The notes under the pieces: model-generated
What the model was told of the DNA's origin: nothing
Database searches by the model: none
The model's input: the letters and a program-made list of their open reading frames with translations, nothing else
Made by a program: the position numbers and the translations under genes
Shown here: in pieces, positions 43,344 through 52,079 of the stretch
Numbering within the stretch: the first letter of the stretch is position 1
Layout: each line of letters begins with the position of its first letter
Origin: Arcicella gelida
GTDB lineage: Bacteria; Bacteroidota; Bacteroidia; Cytophagales; Spirosomataceae
NCBI RefSeq assembly: GCF_034931025.1
Contig: NZ_JAYGIL010000002.1
Location: 248,001-312,000, forward strand
Direction of reading: 5' to 3'
Length of the DNA: 64,000 bases

Positions 43344-45770
43344 ATGAAAAAATTACCTTTATTAATCCTACTCTTTTTTTACTTTCAAACATTTGCCGAC
43401 AAACTCCCAAGTATTGCTGAAAAGACTGCTTCCTTCAAAAAGTATGAAGGTTTTATGAATTATTGGTGGGATGAAGACAATGGAAAAATTTGGTTAGAAG
43501 TATCCAATCTTAACCAAGAATTTTTGTACGTTACTTCATTACCTGCGGGTTTGGGTTCAAACGACATCGGTCTCGACCGTGGCTTATTGGGCGATGAAAA
43601 AGTAGTATTTTTCAACAAAGTAGGAAGAAAAATTTTATTGATTCAACCTAATTTAAAGTACCGTGCCATTACAAATGATGCTAATGAAAAACGTGCCATT
43701 ACCCAATCTTTTGCACAATCTACGCTTGCAGGTTTTACTGTTGAAGCCGAAGAAAATGGCAAGTATTTAATAGATGTTACTGATTTATTAATGCAAGATG
43801 CGATGGGCGTTACCGACCGCATCAAAGGTATGGGCGAAGGTTCTTACGCTTTGGATAAATCTCGTTCGGCAATGTATTTTGAACGTACCAAAAATTTTCC
43901 TTTAAACTCAGAATTTGAAGTAAGCCTAACTTTTACAGGCGGAAGCGATGCTGGTAGATTTGTAAAATCAGTTACACCAAGTGCTGAGGCAATTACCTTG
44001 AGAATGCACCACAGTTTTGTGCAATTACCCGATAATCAATTTGAAAAAAGAGGGTTTGACCCACGCTCAAGTTTTAATGCGATTTCTTACTTCGACTATT
44101 CAACACCAGTGAGCGAACCTGTTGAGAAGTATTACACGGTTAGACATCGTTTGAAGAAAAAAGATCCAAATGCTAAAATTTCGGAAGCGGTAAAACCAAT
44201 TATTTATTATTTGGATAATGGTACGCCAGAACCGATTCGTTCGGCATTGATGGAAGGAACGGCTTGGTGGAATCAGGCTTTTGAGGCTGCTGGTTATAAA
44301 AATGCTTTCCAAGTAAAATTATTGCCCGACGATGCCGACCCAATGGATGTTCGTTACAATGTTATCAACTGGGTGCATCGTTCTACTCGTGGTTGGTCGT
44401 ATGGGGCTTCGGTGATTGACCCACGCACTGGCGAAATCTTGAAAGGTCATGTTACTTTGGGGTCTTTACGTGTTCGTCAGGATTATCTAATTGCTCAAGG
44501 TTTACTTTCTCCTTTTGAAAGTGGCAAGAAATTAGACCCAGAAAAAGACCCGATGTTAAAAATGGCTTTGGCTCGTCTCAGACAATTAGCCGCACACGAA
44601 GTTGGTCATACTTTAGGCATTATGCACAACTATTCGGCAAGTACTAATAACCGTGCTTCGGTGATGGATTATCCGCATCCAAAAGTAAGTCTGAATGCAA
44701 AAGGTGAAATTGATTTATCAGATGCTTATGCTGTGGGCATTGGTGAATGGGACAAAGCTTCTATTACTTTTGGCTACCAAGATTTCCCGAAAGGAACAGA
44801 TGAAAAAGCAGGTTTGAATAAAATTTTACAAGAAGCACGCAACAAAGGTTTATTGTTTTTGACCGATCAAGATGCTCGTCCTGCGGGTTCAGCAAGTCCA
44901 AATGCTCATCTTTGGGATGAAGGCAAAGACCCAATCGAAAACTTAAACGCTTTATTGAAAGTAAGAGAAAAAGCATTGGCAAACTTTGGTGAAAAAACCA
45001 TTCGTGAAGGCGTACCGATGGCATTTTTGGAAGATGCTTTAGTTCCAGTGTATAATTTACATCGTTATCAAATTGAAGCCGTAGCTAAAATTGTCGGAAG
45101 TGTTGACTATCGTTATGCAGTGCGTGGTGATGGACAAATTCCAACAATTTTAGTATCAAAAGAAACACAACAAAAAGCCTTAAAAGCGGCAATTCAGTGT
45201 TTGAGTCCTGAGGTTTTAACGCTTCCAGAAAACATTATTAAATTGATTCCTCCTCGTCCTGCTGGTTATAATGCTTCAAGAGAATTGTTTAAGAAAAGAA
45301 CAGGTTTAGCTTTTGATGCACTTTCAGCAGCAGAATCTGCGGCAGATTTTCCTTTGCAATTTTTATTACAACCAGAACGTGCTTCAAGAATGGTAGAATA
45401 TGCGGCTCGTGGCGAAGGAATTACGTTAGACGAACTCAATACGCAATTAATTGAAAGTACTTGGAAAGCCCCACGCAAAACAGGTTTGGCATTAGAAGTA
45501 CAATACCAAACTGAACAAATTTTACTGACACATTTGTTAGCTTTGAGCGTAAACGAAAAAGCGAATTACCAAGTAAAAGCATTGATGGGCAAAAGTTTGA
45601 AAGAATTAAAAGCCTATATCGAAGAAACCAAGAAAAGCGTAAAAGATGCCAACTATCAAGCACATTTAGATTATGCTTTAGAAAGAATGAAAAATCCTTC
45701 GGCGGCCAAAGTAACGGCTCATAAAGAATTGCCTCCGGGTGCTCCTATTGGTTGCGAAGATGAATTTTAG
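43344..45770 (+). CDS. Secreted zinc metalloprotease (DUF5117/DUF5118, M10-like)
   Basis: 808 aa from ATG 43344, where a clear signal peptide begins (MKKLPLLILLFFYFQTFAD). The longer open frame upstream crosses repeat-like DNA and is not used. N-terminal DUF5118/DUF5117-type beta domains (residues 20-300) precede a metzincin-like domain. Its zinc motif is HEVGHTLGIMHN at about residue 430, with a Met-turn candidate in SVMDYPHP. The gene family is widespread in Bacteroidota. It is probably exported and degrades proteins, with its target unknown. Confidence 0.9.
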   Translation: MKKLPLLILLFFYFQTFADKLPSIAEKTASFKKYEGFMNYWWDEDNGKIWLEVSNLNQEFLYVTSLPAGLGSNDIGLDRGLLGDEKVVFFNKVGRKILLIQPNLKYRAITNDANEKRAITQSFAQSTLAGFTVEAEENGKYLIDVTDLLMQDAMGVTDRIKGMGEGSYALDKSRSAMYFERTKNFPLNSEFEVSLTFTGGSDAGRFVKSVTPSAEAITLRMHHSFVQLPDNQFEKRGFDPRSSFNAISYFDYSTPVSEPVEKYYTVRHRLKKKDPNAKISEAVKPIIYYLDNGTPEPIRSALMEGTAWWNQAFEAAGYKNAFQVKLLPDDADPMDVRYNVINWVHRSTRGWSYGASVIDPRTGEILKGHVTLGSLRVRQDYLIAQGLLSPFESGKKLDPEKDPMLKMALARLRQLAAHEVGHTLGIMHNYSASTNNRASVMDYPHPKVSLNAKGEIDLSDAYAVGIGEWDKASITFGYQDFPKGTDEKAGLNKILQEARNKGLLFLTDQDARPAGSASPNAHLWDEGKDPIENLNALLKVREKALANFGEKTIREGVPMAFLEDALVPVYNLHRYQIEAVAKIVGSVDYRYAVRGDGQIPTILVSKETQQKALKAAIQCLSPEVLTLPENIIKLIPPRPAGYNASRELFKKRTGLAFDALSAAESAADFPLQFLLQPERASRMVEYAARGEGITLDELNTQLIESTWKAPRKTGLALEVQYQTEQILLTHLLALSVNEKANYQVKALMGKSLKELKAYIEETKKSVKDANYQAHLDYALERMKNPSAAKVTAHKELPPGAPIGCEDEF

Positions 45771-45854
45771 GTTGACTGATGTTTTAGCTTTGACAAATTT
45801 CAGTATTTGTCAGAGCTAAAACAAAATTGTTTAAATTTGATAAAAAACAAGGCT

Positions 45855-46484
45855 ATGGTTATTGCTAAAAACTTGAAAGAAACCATTTTAACAGAGTTAA
45901 ATACTCAACAATTGGTACGCATTCCAACCTCAGAGGAAGAATACTTCTCTGTGGCTGAGGAGTTGCCTTTTAAAATAGAATATCACGAAAACGAGATTAT
46001 TACTATGGGATTAGCTTCGTATTGGCATGAAAAAATCACTGCTACTTTTATCGGATTACTTTTCCAATTATTCAATTTACAAAAAGAGGATTTTGATATT
46101 CTCGGCAGTAATTCAGGCGTACAAATTCCCAAATTTGAAGGTGGCTATTATATGCCCGATGTGATGGTTGTGAAGGGAAATCCTGTTTTTAAAGAAAACT
46201 CTCGAACCATTATCACTAATCCCTACATTATCGTAGAAGTACTTTCACCAGCCACCAAAGCCTTTGATTTATCAGAAAAACTATCAGAATACAAACTAAT
46301 GAGTAGCCTTCAACAAGTGATTTACATTAATCCAGAAAAAGTAAGTGTTTCAACTTTTATCCGTTCCGAAAACCCCAACACTTGGATTAATCAAGATTTT
46401 TATAGCCTTGAAGATTCGCTTCCAGTTGAAAACAGCAGTATTTCTTTAGCGGATATTTACCATAAAATTAAGTTTGAGGAATAA
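45855..46484 (+). CDS. Uma2 family (DUF820) endonuclease-like protein
   Basis: 209 aa from ATG 45855; a TTG at 45807 opens the frame but gives an unlikely start. The PD-(D/E)XK-type Uma2 fold shows KIEYHENEIITMG, the acidic YYMPDVMVVKG and PYIIVEVLSPATKAFDLSEKLSEYKLM with the catalytic E-x-L-S-P motif. Such genes are highly amplified in cyanobacteria and in Cytophagales and lack a firm function. It is closed by a strong terminator. Confidence 0.88.
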   Translation: MVIAKNLKETILTELNTQQLVRIPTSEEEYFSVAEELPFKIEYHENEIITMGLASYWHEKITATFIGLLFQLFNLQKEDFDILGSNSGVQIPKFEGGYYMPDVMVVKGNPVFKENSRTIITNPYIIVEVLSPATKAFDLSEKLSEYKLMSSLQQVIYINPEKVSVSTFIRSENPNTWINQDFYSLEDSLPVENSSISLADIYHKIKFEE

Positions 46485-46505
46485 ACTCAATAAGTATTTC
46501 ACAGC

Positions 46506-46545
46506 AAAGCCCAATGATTCAAAAGAGAATCATTGGGCTTTTTGT
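46506..46545 (+). terminator. Intrinsic terminator after the Uma2 gene
   Basis: A perfect 15-bp stem (46506-46520 with 46527-46541, core GCCCAATGATTC/GAATCATTGGGC) followed by a T-rich tract. Confidence 0.92.
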
Positions 46546-46563
46546 TTTTGTTCCTTTCGTCAT

Positions 46564-46717
46564 CGTTGGAGTTTTTCTCCAACGAGTCGAGTGTCAACAA
46601 CGAACCAGCCTTCAATGCTAAAACTTAATTTTATATTCATCATCTTGTAGATTATTAGATGACGAGTTGTTGACGCAAGGCTTGGTGGTCTTAGCGACCC
46701 TGTAAAACACCACCAAG
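46564..46717. repeat. Composite palindromic element (three inverted repeats)
   Basis: Hairpin 1 is CGTTGGAG/CTCCAACG around five T (46564-46584). A second pair is GTCAACAAC (46593-46601) with GTTGTTGAC (46664-46672). Hairpin 3 is CTTGGTGG/CCACCAAG (46681-46717). It directly abuts the 41-bp array, and CCACCAAGG occurs again just past the far end of the array (about 47268). Confidence 0.65.
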
Positions 46718-46732
46718 GGCGTAATATAAATT

Positions 46733-47265
46733 CTTCCCTCCAACTCGGAGCAACAAATCGACATACTGAAATTACTCCCTCCAATTCGGAGCAACAAATC
46801 GACATACTGAAATTACTCCCTCCAACTCGGAGCAACAAATCGACATACTGAAATTACTCCCTCCAATTCGGAGCAACAAATCGACATACTGAAATTACTC
46901 CCTCCAATTCGGAGCAACAAATCGACATACTGAAATTACTCCCTCCAACTCGGAGCAACAAATCGACATACTGAAATTACTCCCTCCAATTCGGAGCAAC
47001 AAATCGACATACTGAAATTACTCCCTCCAATTCGGAGCAACAAATCGACATACTGAAATTACTCCCTCCAACGTGCAGGAGACAATCGACATGTTGAAAT
47101 TCCTTCCTGCAACGTGCAGGAGACAATCGGCACATTGAAATTCCTTCCTGCAACATGCAGGAGACAATCGACACATTGAAATTCCTTCCTGCATCGTGCA
47201 GGAGACAATCGGTACATTGAAATTCCTTCCTGCATCGTGCAGGAGACAATCGGTACATTGAAACG
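46733..47265. repeat. 41-bp minisatellite array (13 units) of hairpin repeats
   Basis: Units start every 41 bp at 46733, 46774, 46815, and so on to 47225, without phase loss. Units 1-8 (type A) carry CTCCAA(C/T)TCGGAG and end GACATACTGAAATT. Units 10-13 (type B) carry the hairpin CCTGCA-nCG-TGCAGG and end (T/C)ACATTGAAATT or similar. Unit 9 (47061) is a hybrid with the left arm of A and the right arm of B. 41 is not a multiple of 3, so the array is not built for coding. It lies between the Uma2 gene and a secreted-protein gene. Confidence 0.93.
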
Positions 47266-47388
47266 CTATCCACCAAGGTTATCTTTCACACTATCTGATC
47301 AATATTAATTTCGCTCAAAATCACTTCAAAATTTGCATGTTTTATTTTTCTGTGCCTTCTTGCGTGAAATCCCAAAATTTCCCATACA

Positions 47389-48345
47389 ATGAAAACTAAG
47401 TTATTATTTTCTTTACTTGCTCTTACTTTCTGTTTTAATACTTTTGCTCAAAAGAAAAAGCCCGCAAAAAAAACTCCGCCTGTTAAAGTTTCAAAAATTG
47501 ACTCTACTGAATTACTCAATAAAAATCCGCTGAAAGCAGGTTTACAACAAGCCAAAGATTTCGTAGAGGCGAGCCTTACACCAAAAGATTTAACGGCGAA
47601 TCAAAACGGCGAAAAACGATATTATGATTCGTATAAATTGCTTTTACACGCTGGCGAAGAACTTTTTTTAGAACATTCTTCTGCTAATTTCAGAGTGATG
47701 TTGAGCTTAAAAACACCTACTAAAGACAAGCAAGAACTTAGCTACGATTCTCAGCCTTTCAAAGGAAATAGCATTAATAAATTTCACTATGTTGCTCCTG
47801 TAACGGGTACTTATACTTTGTTGGCGACTTCAATGGATGCTGGGCAATTAGGAAAATATAAAATTGCGAAAACCATTACTACGGCTACAGCCATAGAATC
47901 TGGACTTGACCAAACTTTTGCGAATCAGTTTAAGGCTTTAGAGAAATCGAAAAAAGAAAACTTTAAAAATATTACTGGCGAGAAAATCAAGAAAGACAAA
48001 AAAGAAGAAAAGAAAGACAAAACGGCTGGTTTAGAAAGCTTTAAAACTAACTTAGAATTAGTAAGCGGAAAGCCTTCACTTATTTTTAAAGATAATAATG
48101 GGCAAACGGCTAATTATAAAAGCATATTATTTGAAAGTGAAAGTGAAGAAGAAGTAAAAGCAAATTTCGAGCAATTGAAAAAGCAATTACAAGTACTTAC
48201 TAGAAATTGGACAGAACAAAGTAATACTGATACCAACTATAGTTCTTCGACAGATACAGATTTTATCACCTTGAAAATCAATTCGATTCCTCCTGTTAAG
48301 AAAAAACAGAAGCCCCTTTTTCAAGTTGAGTTTGTTTATAATTAG
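47389..48345 (+). CDS. Secreted protein with PPC-like beta-sandwich
   Basis: 318 aa. A signal peptide (LLFSLLALTFCFNTFAQ) and a basic linker (KKKPAKKTPPVK) lead to a pre-peptidase C-terminal-like domain at about residues 55-160 (SLTPKDLTAN, YYDSYKLLLHAGEELFLEH, FHYVAPVTGTYTLLATS). A Lys-rich segment follows (KIKKDKKEEKKDKT), then a second, unrecognised domain. It is probably cell-surface or periplasmic. No enzymatic motif is seen. A terminator closes it. Confidence 0.7.
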   Translation: MKTKLLFSLLALTFCFNTFAQKKKPAKKTPPVKVSKIDSTELLNKNPLKAGLQQAKDFVEASLTPKDLTANQNGEKRYYDSYKLLLHAGEELFLEHSSANFRVMLSLKTPTKDKQELSYDSQPFKGNSINKFHYVAPVTGTYTLLATSMDAGQLGKYKIAKTITTATAIESGLDQTFANQFKALEKSKKENFKNITGEKIKKDKKEEKKDKTAGLESFKTNLELVSGKPSLIFKDNNGQTANYKSILFESESEEEVKANFEQLKKQLQVLTRNWTEQSNTDTNYSSSTDTDFITLKINSIPPVKKKQKPLFQVEFVYN

Positions 48346-48394
48346 TAGCATGCAAAGCTTTGAACTATCGGCTTTGCTTTAATGTTTCAACTTT

Positions 48395-48438
48395 AAAAAT
48401 GGCATGAATAAAACAATTTGTTTATTCATGCCATTTTT
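48395..48438 (+). terminator. Intrinsic terminator
   Basis: A perfect 18-bp stem (core ATGGCATGAATAAA/TTTATTCATGCCAT) around a 7-nt loop, with A/T ends. Confidence 0.9.
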
Positions 48439-48468
48439 AATACAACTTAATCCTAAAACGTATTTATC

Positions 48469-49308
48469 ATGCAAACAGCTTTGATTACAGGTGCTAATTC
48501 TGGAATTGGTTTGGCTACGGCAAAAGCTTTGGCACTTGAAAAATTTGAATTGATTTTATTAGTAAGAAGTAAAGAAAAAGCTGAGGCTGCCTTTAGCGAG
48601 ATTTTAAAAGTTGCTCCATACACTAAAATAGATTTTGTGTTGGCAGATTTGGCGGATTTAGCTTCAGTAAAAAAAGCCGCTGAAGAAGTAAAAGCAAAGT
48701 ATGCTAAAATCGACAGACTGATTAATAATGCTGGATATTCGCCTGTTGGTATTTCTTTTACAGCAGATGGTTACGAAAAATCATTTGCGGCAAATCATTT
48801 AGGGCATTTTGTATTGACCTTGAATTTGATTGATTTACTCAAGAAATCTCCCGAAAGTAGAGTAATCAATCTTTCCTCAGCGGCTCATGCTTTGGGAAAA
48901 GTAAATCGACTTTTCGAGAAAAACAATACAAAGCTATCTGATATGGGAGCTTATGGCGATGGAAAACTAGCCAATATTCTATTTACAAAAGGTTTGGCAA
49001 AGTATTATAAAGATTCTTCTATTACAGCTTATAGTGTGCATCCTGGTGTTGTGAAATCTAACTTTGGAAGTGATATGAATGGATTCTTGAAAATTGGTTT
49101 TGCATTAGCTCGTCCGTTTATGATTTCGGTAGAAAAAGGTGCGGCTACTTCTATTTATTTGGCAACGACTAATATTCAGGATTTAAGATTTAGAAATGGA
49201 TATTATTATGCCAAATCAAAACCAGCTTCTACTTATAACAACGGCATTACACCCGAAAGTGTAGAATGGTGTTGGGAGAAAAGTTTGGAAGCGGTGAAGG
49301 AGATATGA
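48469..49308 (+). CDS. SDR family oxidoreductase (retinol dehydrogenase-like)
   Basis: 279 aa SDR: TGANSGIGLATAKAL, a DL at the second strand end, NNAGYSP, NHLGHFVLT, Ser in INLSSAAH and YGDGKLAN as the YxxxK. The NHLGHF motif and length fit the retinol-dehydrogenase/WW-oxidoreductase-like branch. The substrate is unknown. It is convergent with the next SDR gene. Confidence 0.87.
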   Translation: MQTALITGANSGIGLATAKALALEKFELILLVRSKEKAEAAFSEILKVAPYTKIDFVLADLADLASVKKAAEEVKAKYAKIDRLINNAGYSPVGISFTADGYEKSFAANHLGHFVLTLNLIDLLKKSPESRVINLSSAAHALGKVNRLFEKNNTKLSDMGAYGDGKLANILFTKGLAKYYKDSSITAYSVHPGVVKSNFGSDMNGFLKIGFALARPFMISVEKGAATSIYLATTNIQDLRFRNGYYYAKSKPASTYNNGITPESVEWCWEKSLEAVKEI

Positions 49309-49474
49309 GTTATGAATTATGATTTATTTAAACCTTCTTCTTATCAGATATGGATTAATTCATCAGCTAAGAGGAAGGTTTAAAATTAGTAAATAAAAGA
49401 TTTTTAAAAATTCAGAAGGTTCCCTTCTAAAACTAAAATATTCACAACTCACTCATTCACTCAATCACAATTAA
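49309..49474. repeat. Convergent gap with inverted TGAGTTATGA / TCACAACTCA words
   Basis: It begins ATGAGTTATGAATTATGA and ends TTCACAACTCACTCATTCAC, the same architecture as the convergent gap at 17271-17379. An AGGTTTA-containing inverted pair (AAACCTTCTTCTTA and GAGGAAGGTTTA) lies inside. Confidence 0.45.
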
Positions 49475-50176
49475 TTAAGCTGGCATCGTTGGGCGAACTT
49501 CAATTTTACTTGGTAAAGTTCTTGCTGGCATTTTAATTAAATCTGCAACAATCTGACCAATATCTTCTGGCTGAATCTTCCAAGCATCTTTTTCTGATGG
49601 AGAATGTCCATTGAAATGAGTAGCGACAGAACCCGGCATAACCGTTGTTACTTTGATTCCGTCTTTTCTTAAATCCATCATGATGGCTTGCGAGAAACCT
49701 ACCACGCCAAATTTACTAGCATTGTATGCACCGCCATTTGGGTAAAAGTTAGTTCCAGCCAAACTTGAAATTGTAATAAAATACCCCTGAGTTTCTTTTA
49801 AAGCCAAGTAAGAAGCCTTAATACTATTGAAAGTTCCAGTTAAGTTAATGTCAATTGTTTCTTGCCATTGTTCAGCAGTTAAATCTTGAATCGGGGCAAA
49901 ATGTCCAACTCCAGCATTAGCAATTACATAATCCAATCGTCCCCAAGTAGCAAGAATCGTATCAACAGCATTTTGTTGAGAAGCCAAATTTCTTACATCC
50001 GATTCAATCCCAATCGCAAAACCTTCTTTGATTTTATTCAATTCCGTGGCGGCTTCGTCTGCACTACTTTGCGAACGGCTTGTGATAGCCACTTTGATCC
50101 CTTCTTTGATTAATACTTCGGCAATGCCGTATCCGATTCCTTTTGAACCTCCAGTAATGAGAGCAATTTTTGTCAT
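49475..50176 (-). CDS. SDR family oxidoreductase
   Basis: 233 aa SDR: TGGSKGIGYGIAEVL, NAGVGHF, INLTGTFNS, Ser in ITISSLAG, YNASKFG as YxxxK and VMPGSVATHF. It resembles 3-ketoacyl-ACP-reductase-like and other short SDRs. No pathway partner is adjacent. Its upstream gap holds paired REP-like hairpins. Confidence 0.88.
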   Translation of the reverse strand: MTKIALITGGSKGIGYGIAEVLIKEGIKVAITSRSQSSADEAATELNKIKEGFAIGIESDVRNLASQQNAVDTILATWGRLDYVIANAGVGHFAPIQDLTAEQWQETIDINLTGTFNSIKASYLALKETQGYFITISSLAGTNFYPNGGAYNASKFGVVGFSQAIMMDLRKDGIKVTTVMPGSVATHFNGHSPSEKDAWKIQPEDIGQIVADLIKMPARTLPSKIEVRPTMPA

Positions 50177-50200
50177 GATGATTGATTTTGAAATAAGTTT

Positions 50201-50260
50201 GTATCACGGATTTTCAATCCGCAAATGCTATAATATACGGATTGAAAATCCATCGTATTG
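50201..50260. repeat. Second-family inverted REP pair
   Basis: Left hairpin 50201-50221: GTATCA, then CGGATT-TTC-AATCCG. Right copy 50237-50260 is inverted (CGGATTGAAAATCC, then ATCGTATTG). The spacer is about 15 nt. A related single copy is at 50425-50446. Confidence 0.75.
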
Positions 50261-50424
50261 TTTTTGTTCAACCTCTGTTAATGCAAAAAAGTTTCTGAAT
50301 GATGTTATCAGTACTTTATTACTTGGAAATAGCGTAAATCACATTTCAATTCCATAATGACACAATTATATGAATAAAAAAAACAGGTCATAAGTTTTGC
50401 TTTTGACCTGTTCTATTTTTTTCT

Positions 50425-50446
50425 ACGGATTGGAAATCCGTTGTAC
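50425..50446. repeat. Single REP-like hairpin of the second family
   Basis: ACGGATT-GGA-AATCCGT followed by TGTAC; read on the minus strand it begins GTACA and matches the left arms of the pair at 50201-50260. It lies just past the 3' end of the amino-acid permease gene and may help end its transcript. Confidence 0.7.
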
Positions 50447-50451
50447 TGTTT

Positions 50452-51909
50452 TTATGCTTTCTTTTTCCATAAATAGAAAACAGGAATTCCTAAAGCTACA
50501 ATACCAACACCCGCCCATGACGGAACGGGTTTATAAATCAATAAATTCACGCAAAGAGCGGCAGCAAATAGAAGATAAATCGCAGGAATAACTGGATAGC
50601 CAAAAGCTTTGTATGGACGTGGAGTATTCGGTTGTTTTTTACGTAAAACAAATACGCCAAAGATAGTCAATATATAAAATACCAAAATGGCAAAAACGGT
50701 ATAATCTAGTAAATCACCATAAGTACCTGTTAAACACAACAAACAAGCCCATCCACATTGAATCCATAATGAAAAAGCAGGAACACCTTTACTGTTTAAT
50801 TCGCCAGCTTTTTTGAAGAAAAGTCTATCCTTTGCCATCGCATAATATACTCTCGCTCCCGACAAAATGATACCATTATTACAGCCAAAAGTAGAAATCA
50901 TGATAAATATCGCCATGATGATGGTGGCAGGGTTTCCGAAAATCATTTCAGCGGCAGCCGTACCTACTCTATCATTCGTTGCAAACATAATCCCTCTTGA
51001 AAGTGTATCAGTTGCATTAGGATGTCCTTGTACTGGCAATAGCATTAAGTAAGCAATGTTTGCCAAAATGTACAAAGCACTTACCGTTAGCGTTCCATAC
51101 AATAAACTTAATGGAATATCTCTTTTAGGATTTTTCATTTCGCCAGCGGTATAAGTAACGTTATTCCATGCCGAAGACGAAAACAATGGACCAATCAAAG
51201 CTAAACCCATAGCCGACCATAAACCTATGCCCGACAAGTATTCGTAATCCATAATTTTACCATTTTCCCATATAATTTTTACGGGACTCCAGAAATCAAT
51301 TGAATTGATAGCCCACATGCCTTTTTTAGGGTCTGAACCAACGATTATTCCAACAACAGCCAAGCCCAATAAAGCCCCAATTTTGGTAACTGTAAATACT
51401 AATTGAACCAATTTTGCATTCTTTACACCTTGAACATTCACGAAAGTCAGTAGTAAAATAAGAGCGATTGCTAAAAGTTGTTGCGTATCAAAAAGAAGAA
51501 ATTTATGTTCAGTACCGATATAATCAGGAAGAAGTACCCCAGTATATTTAGCAAAAGCGACGGCAACGGCAGCAATTGTTCCAGTTTCGATAACCAAAAA
51601 GGTAGTCCAGCCAAAAAGGAAACCTGTTAAAGAATTATAAGCTTCTCTGAGATAAACGTATTGTCCGCCAGCATTGGGCATCATACCAGCCAATTCGCCA
51701 TAAGAAAGTGCCGAAATCAGAGTGATTACACCTGTGATAATCCAAGCCAGTAATAAATAACCGGGAGAACCCAAGTTACGAGTAACATCAGCAGAGACGA
51801 TGAAAATACCAGAGCCAATCATTGAGCCAATCACAATCATGGTAGCATCAGTTAGGCTTAGTTCTTTTTTTAGTTCATGTGAAGTAGTGGGAGAAGTATT
51901 TTTTTCCAT
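50452..51909 (-). CDS. APC-family amino acid permease
   Basis: 485 aa from ATG 51909; a TTG one codon earlier extends the frame but is unlikely. There are twelve or so helices, with the APC signature LTDATMIVIGSMIGSGIF in helix 1 and GWTTFLVIETGTIAAVAVAFAKY. It resembles the LAT-like permeases of Bacteroidota. It imports or exchanges amino acids; the specificity is unknown. Confidence 0.92.
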   Translation of the reverse strand: MEKNTSPTTSHELKKELSLTDATMIVIGSMIGSGIFIVSADVTRNLGSPGYLLLAWIITGVITLISALSYGELAGMMPNAGGQYVYLREAYNSLTGFLFGWTTFLVIETGTIAAVAVAFAKYTGVLLPDYIGTEHKFLLFDTQQLLAIALILLLTFVNVQGVKNAKLVQLVFTVTKIGALLGLAVVGIIVGSDPKKGMWAINSIDFWSPVKIIWENGKIMDYEYLSGIGLWSAMGLALIGPLFSSSAWNNVTYTAGEMKNPKRDIPLSLLYGTLTVSALYILANIAYLMLLPVQGHPNATDTLSRGIMFATNDRVGTAAAEMIFGNPATIIMAIFIMISTFGCNNGIILSGARVYYAMAKDRLFFKKAGELNSKGVPAFSLWIQCGWACLLCLTGTYGDLLDYTVFAILVFYILTIFGVFVLRKKQPNTPRPYKAFGYPVIPAIYLLFAAALCVNLLIYKPVPSWAGVGIVALGIPVFYLWKKKA

Positions 51910-52020
51910 CAAGGATTTATTAGTTAGTTTGGTTGATTAACAAACTTAACGAAAGACGGCTTGATTTCAAAATTTGGGGATTTTTTACAACAAAACTAAT
52001 TACAGTTAGCTCTAAAATAA

Positions 52021-52056
52021 AAATCCTCGCTTGAATTTCAAGCGAGGATTTTTTAT
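52021..52056 (-). terminator. Intrinsic terminator of the ECF sigma gene
   Basis: A perfect 14-bp stem (52021-52034 with 52038-52051, core ATCCTCGCTTGA/TCAAGCGAGGAT) around a 3-nt loop, with T/A runs on both sides. It lies just past the sigma gene's stop on the minus strand. Confidence 0.9.
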
Positions 52057-52079
52057 GAATATCTGTCCAGAGAGTAATT

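Noticed and set aside
46560..47276. CRISPR array
   Set aside because: Units are contiguous 41-bp repeats without unique spacers, the variation is inside the hairpin arms, and no cas gene is in the window.
46977..47276. 99-aa minus-strand ORF across the 41-bp array
   Set aside because: The period is not a multiple of three and the translation is a Cys-rich by-product of the DNA repeat.
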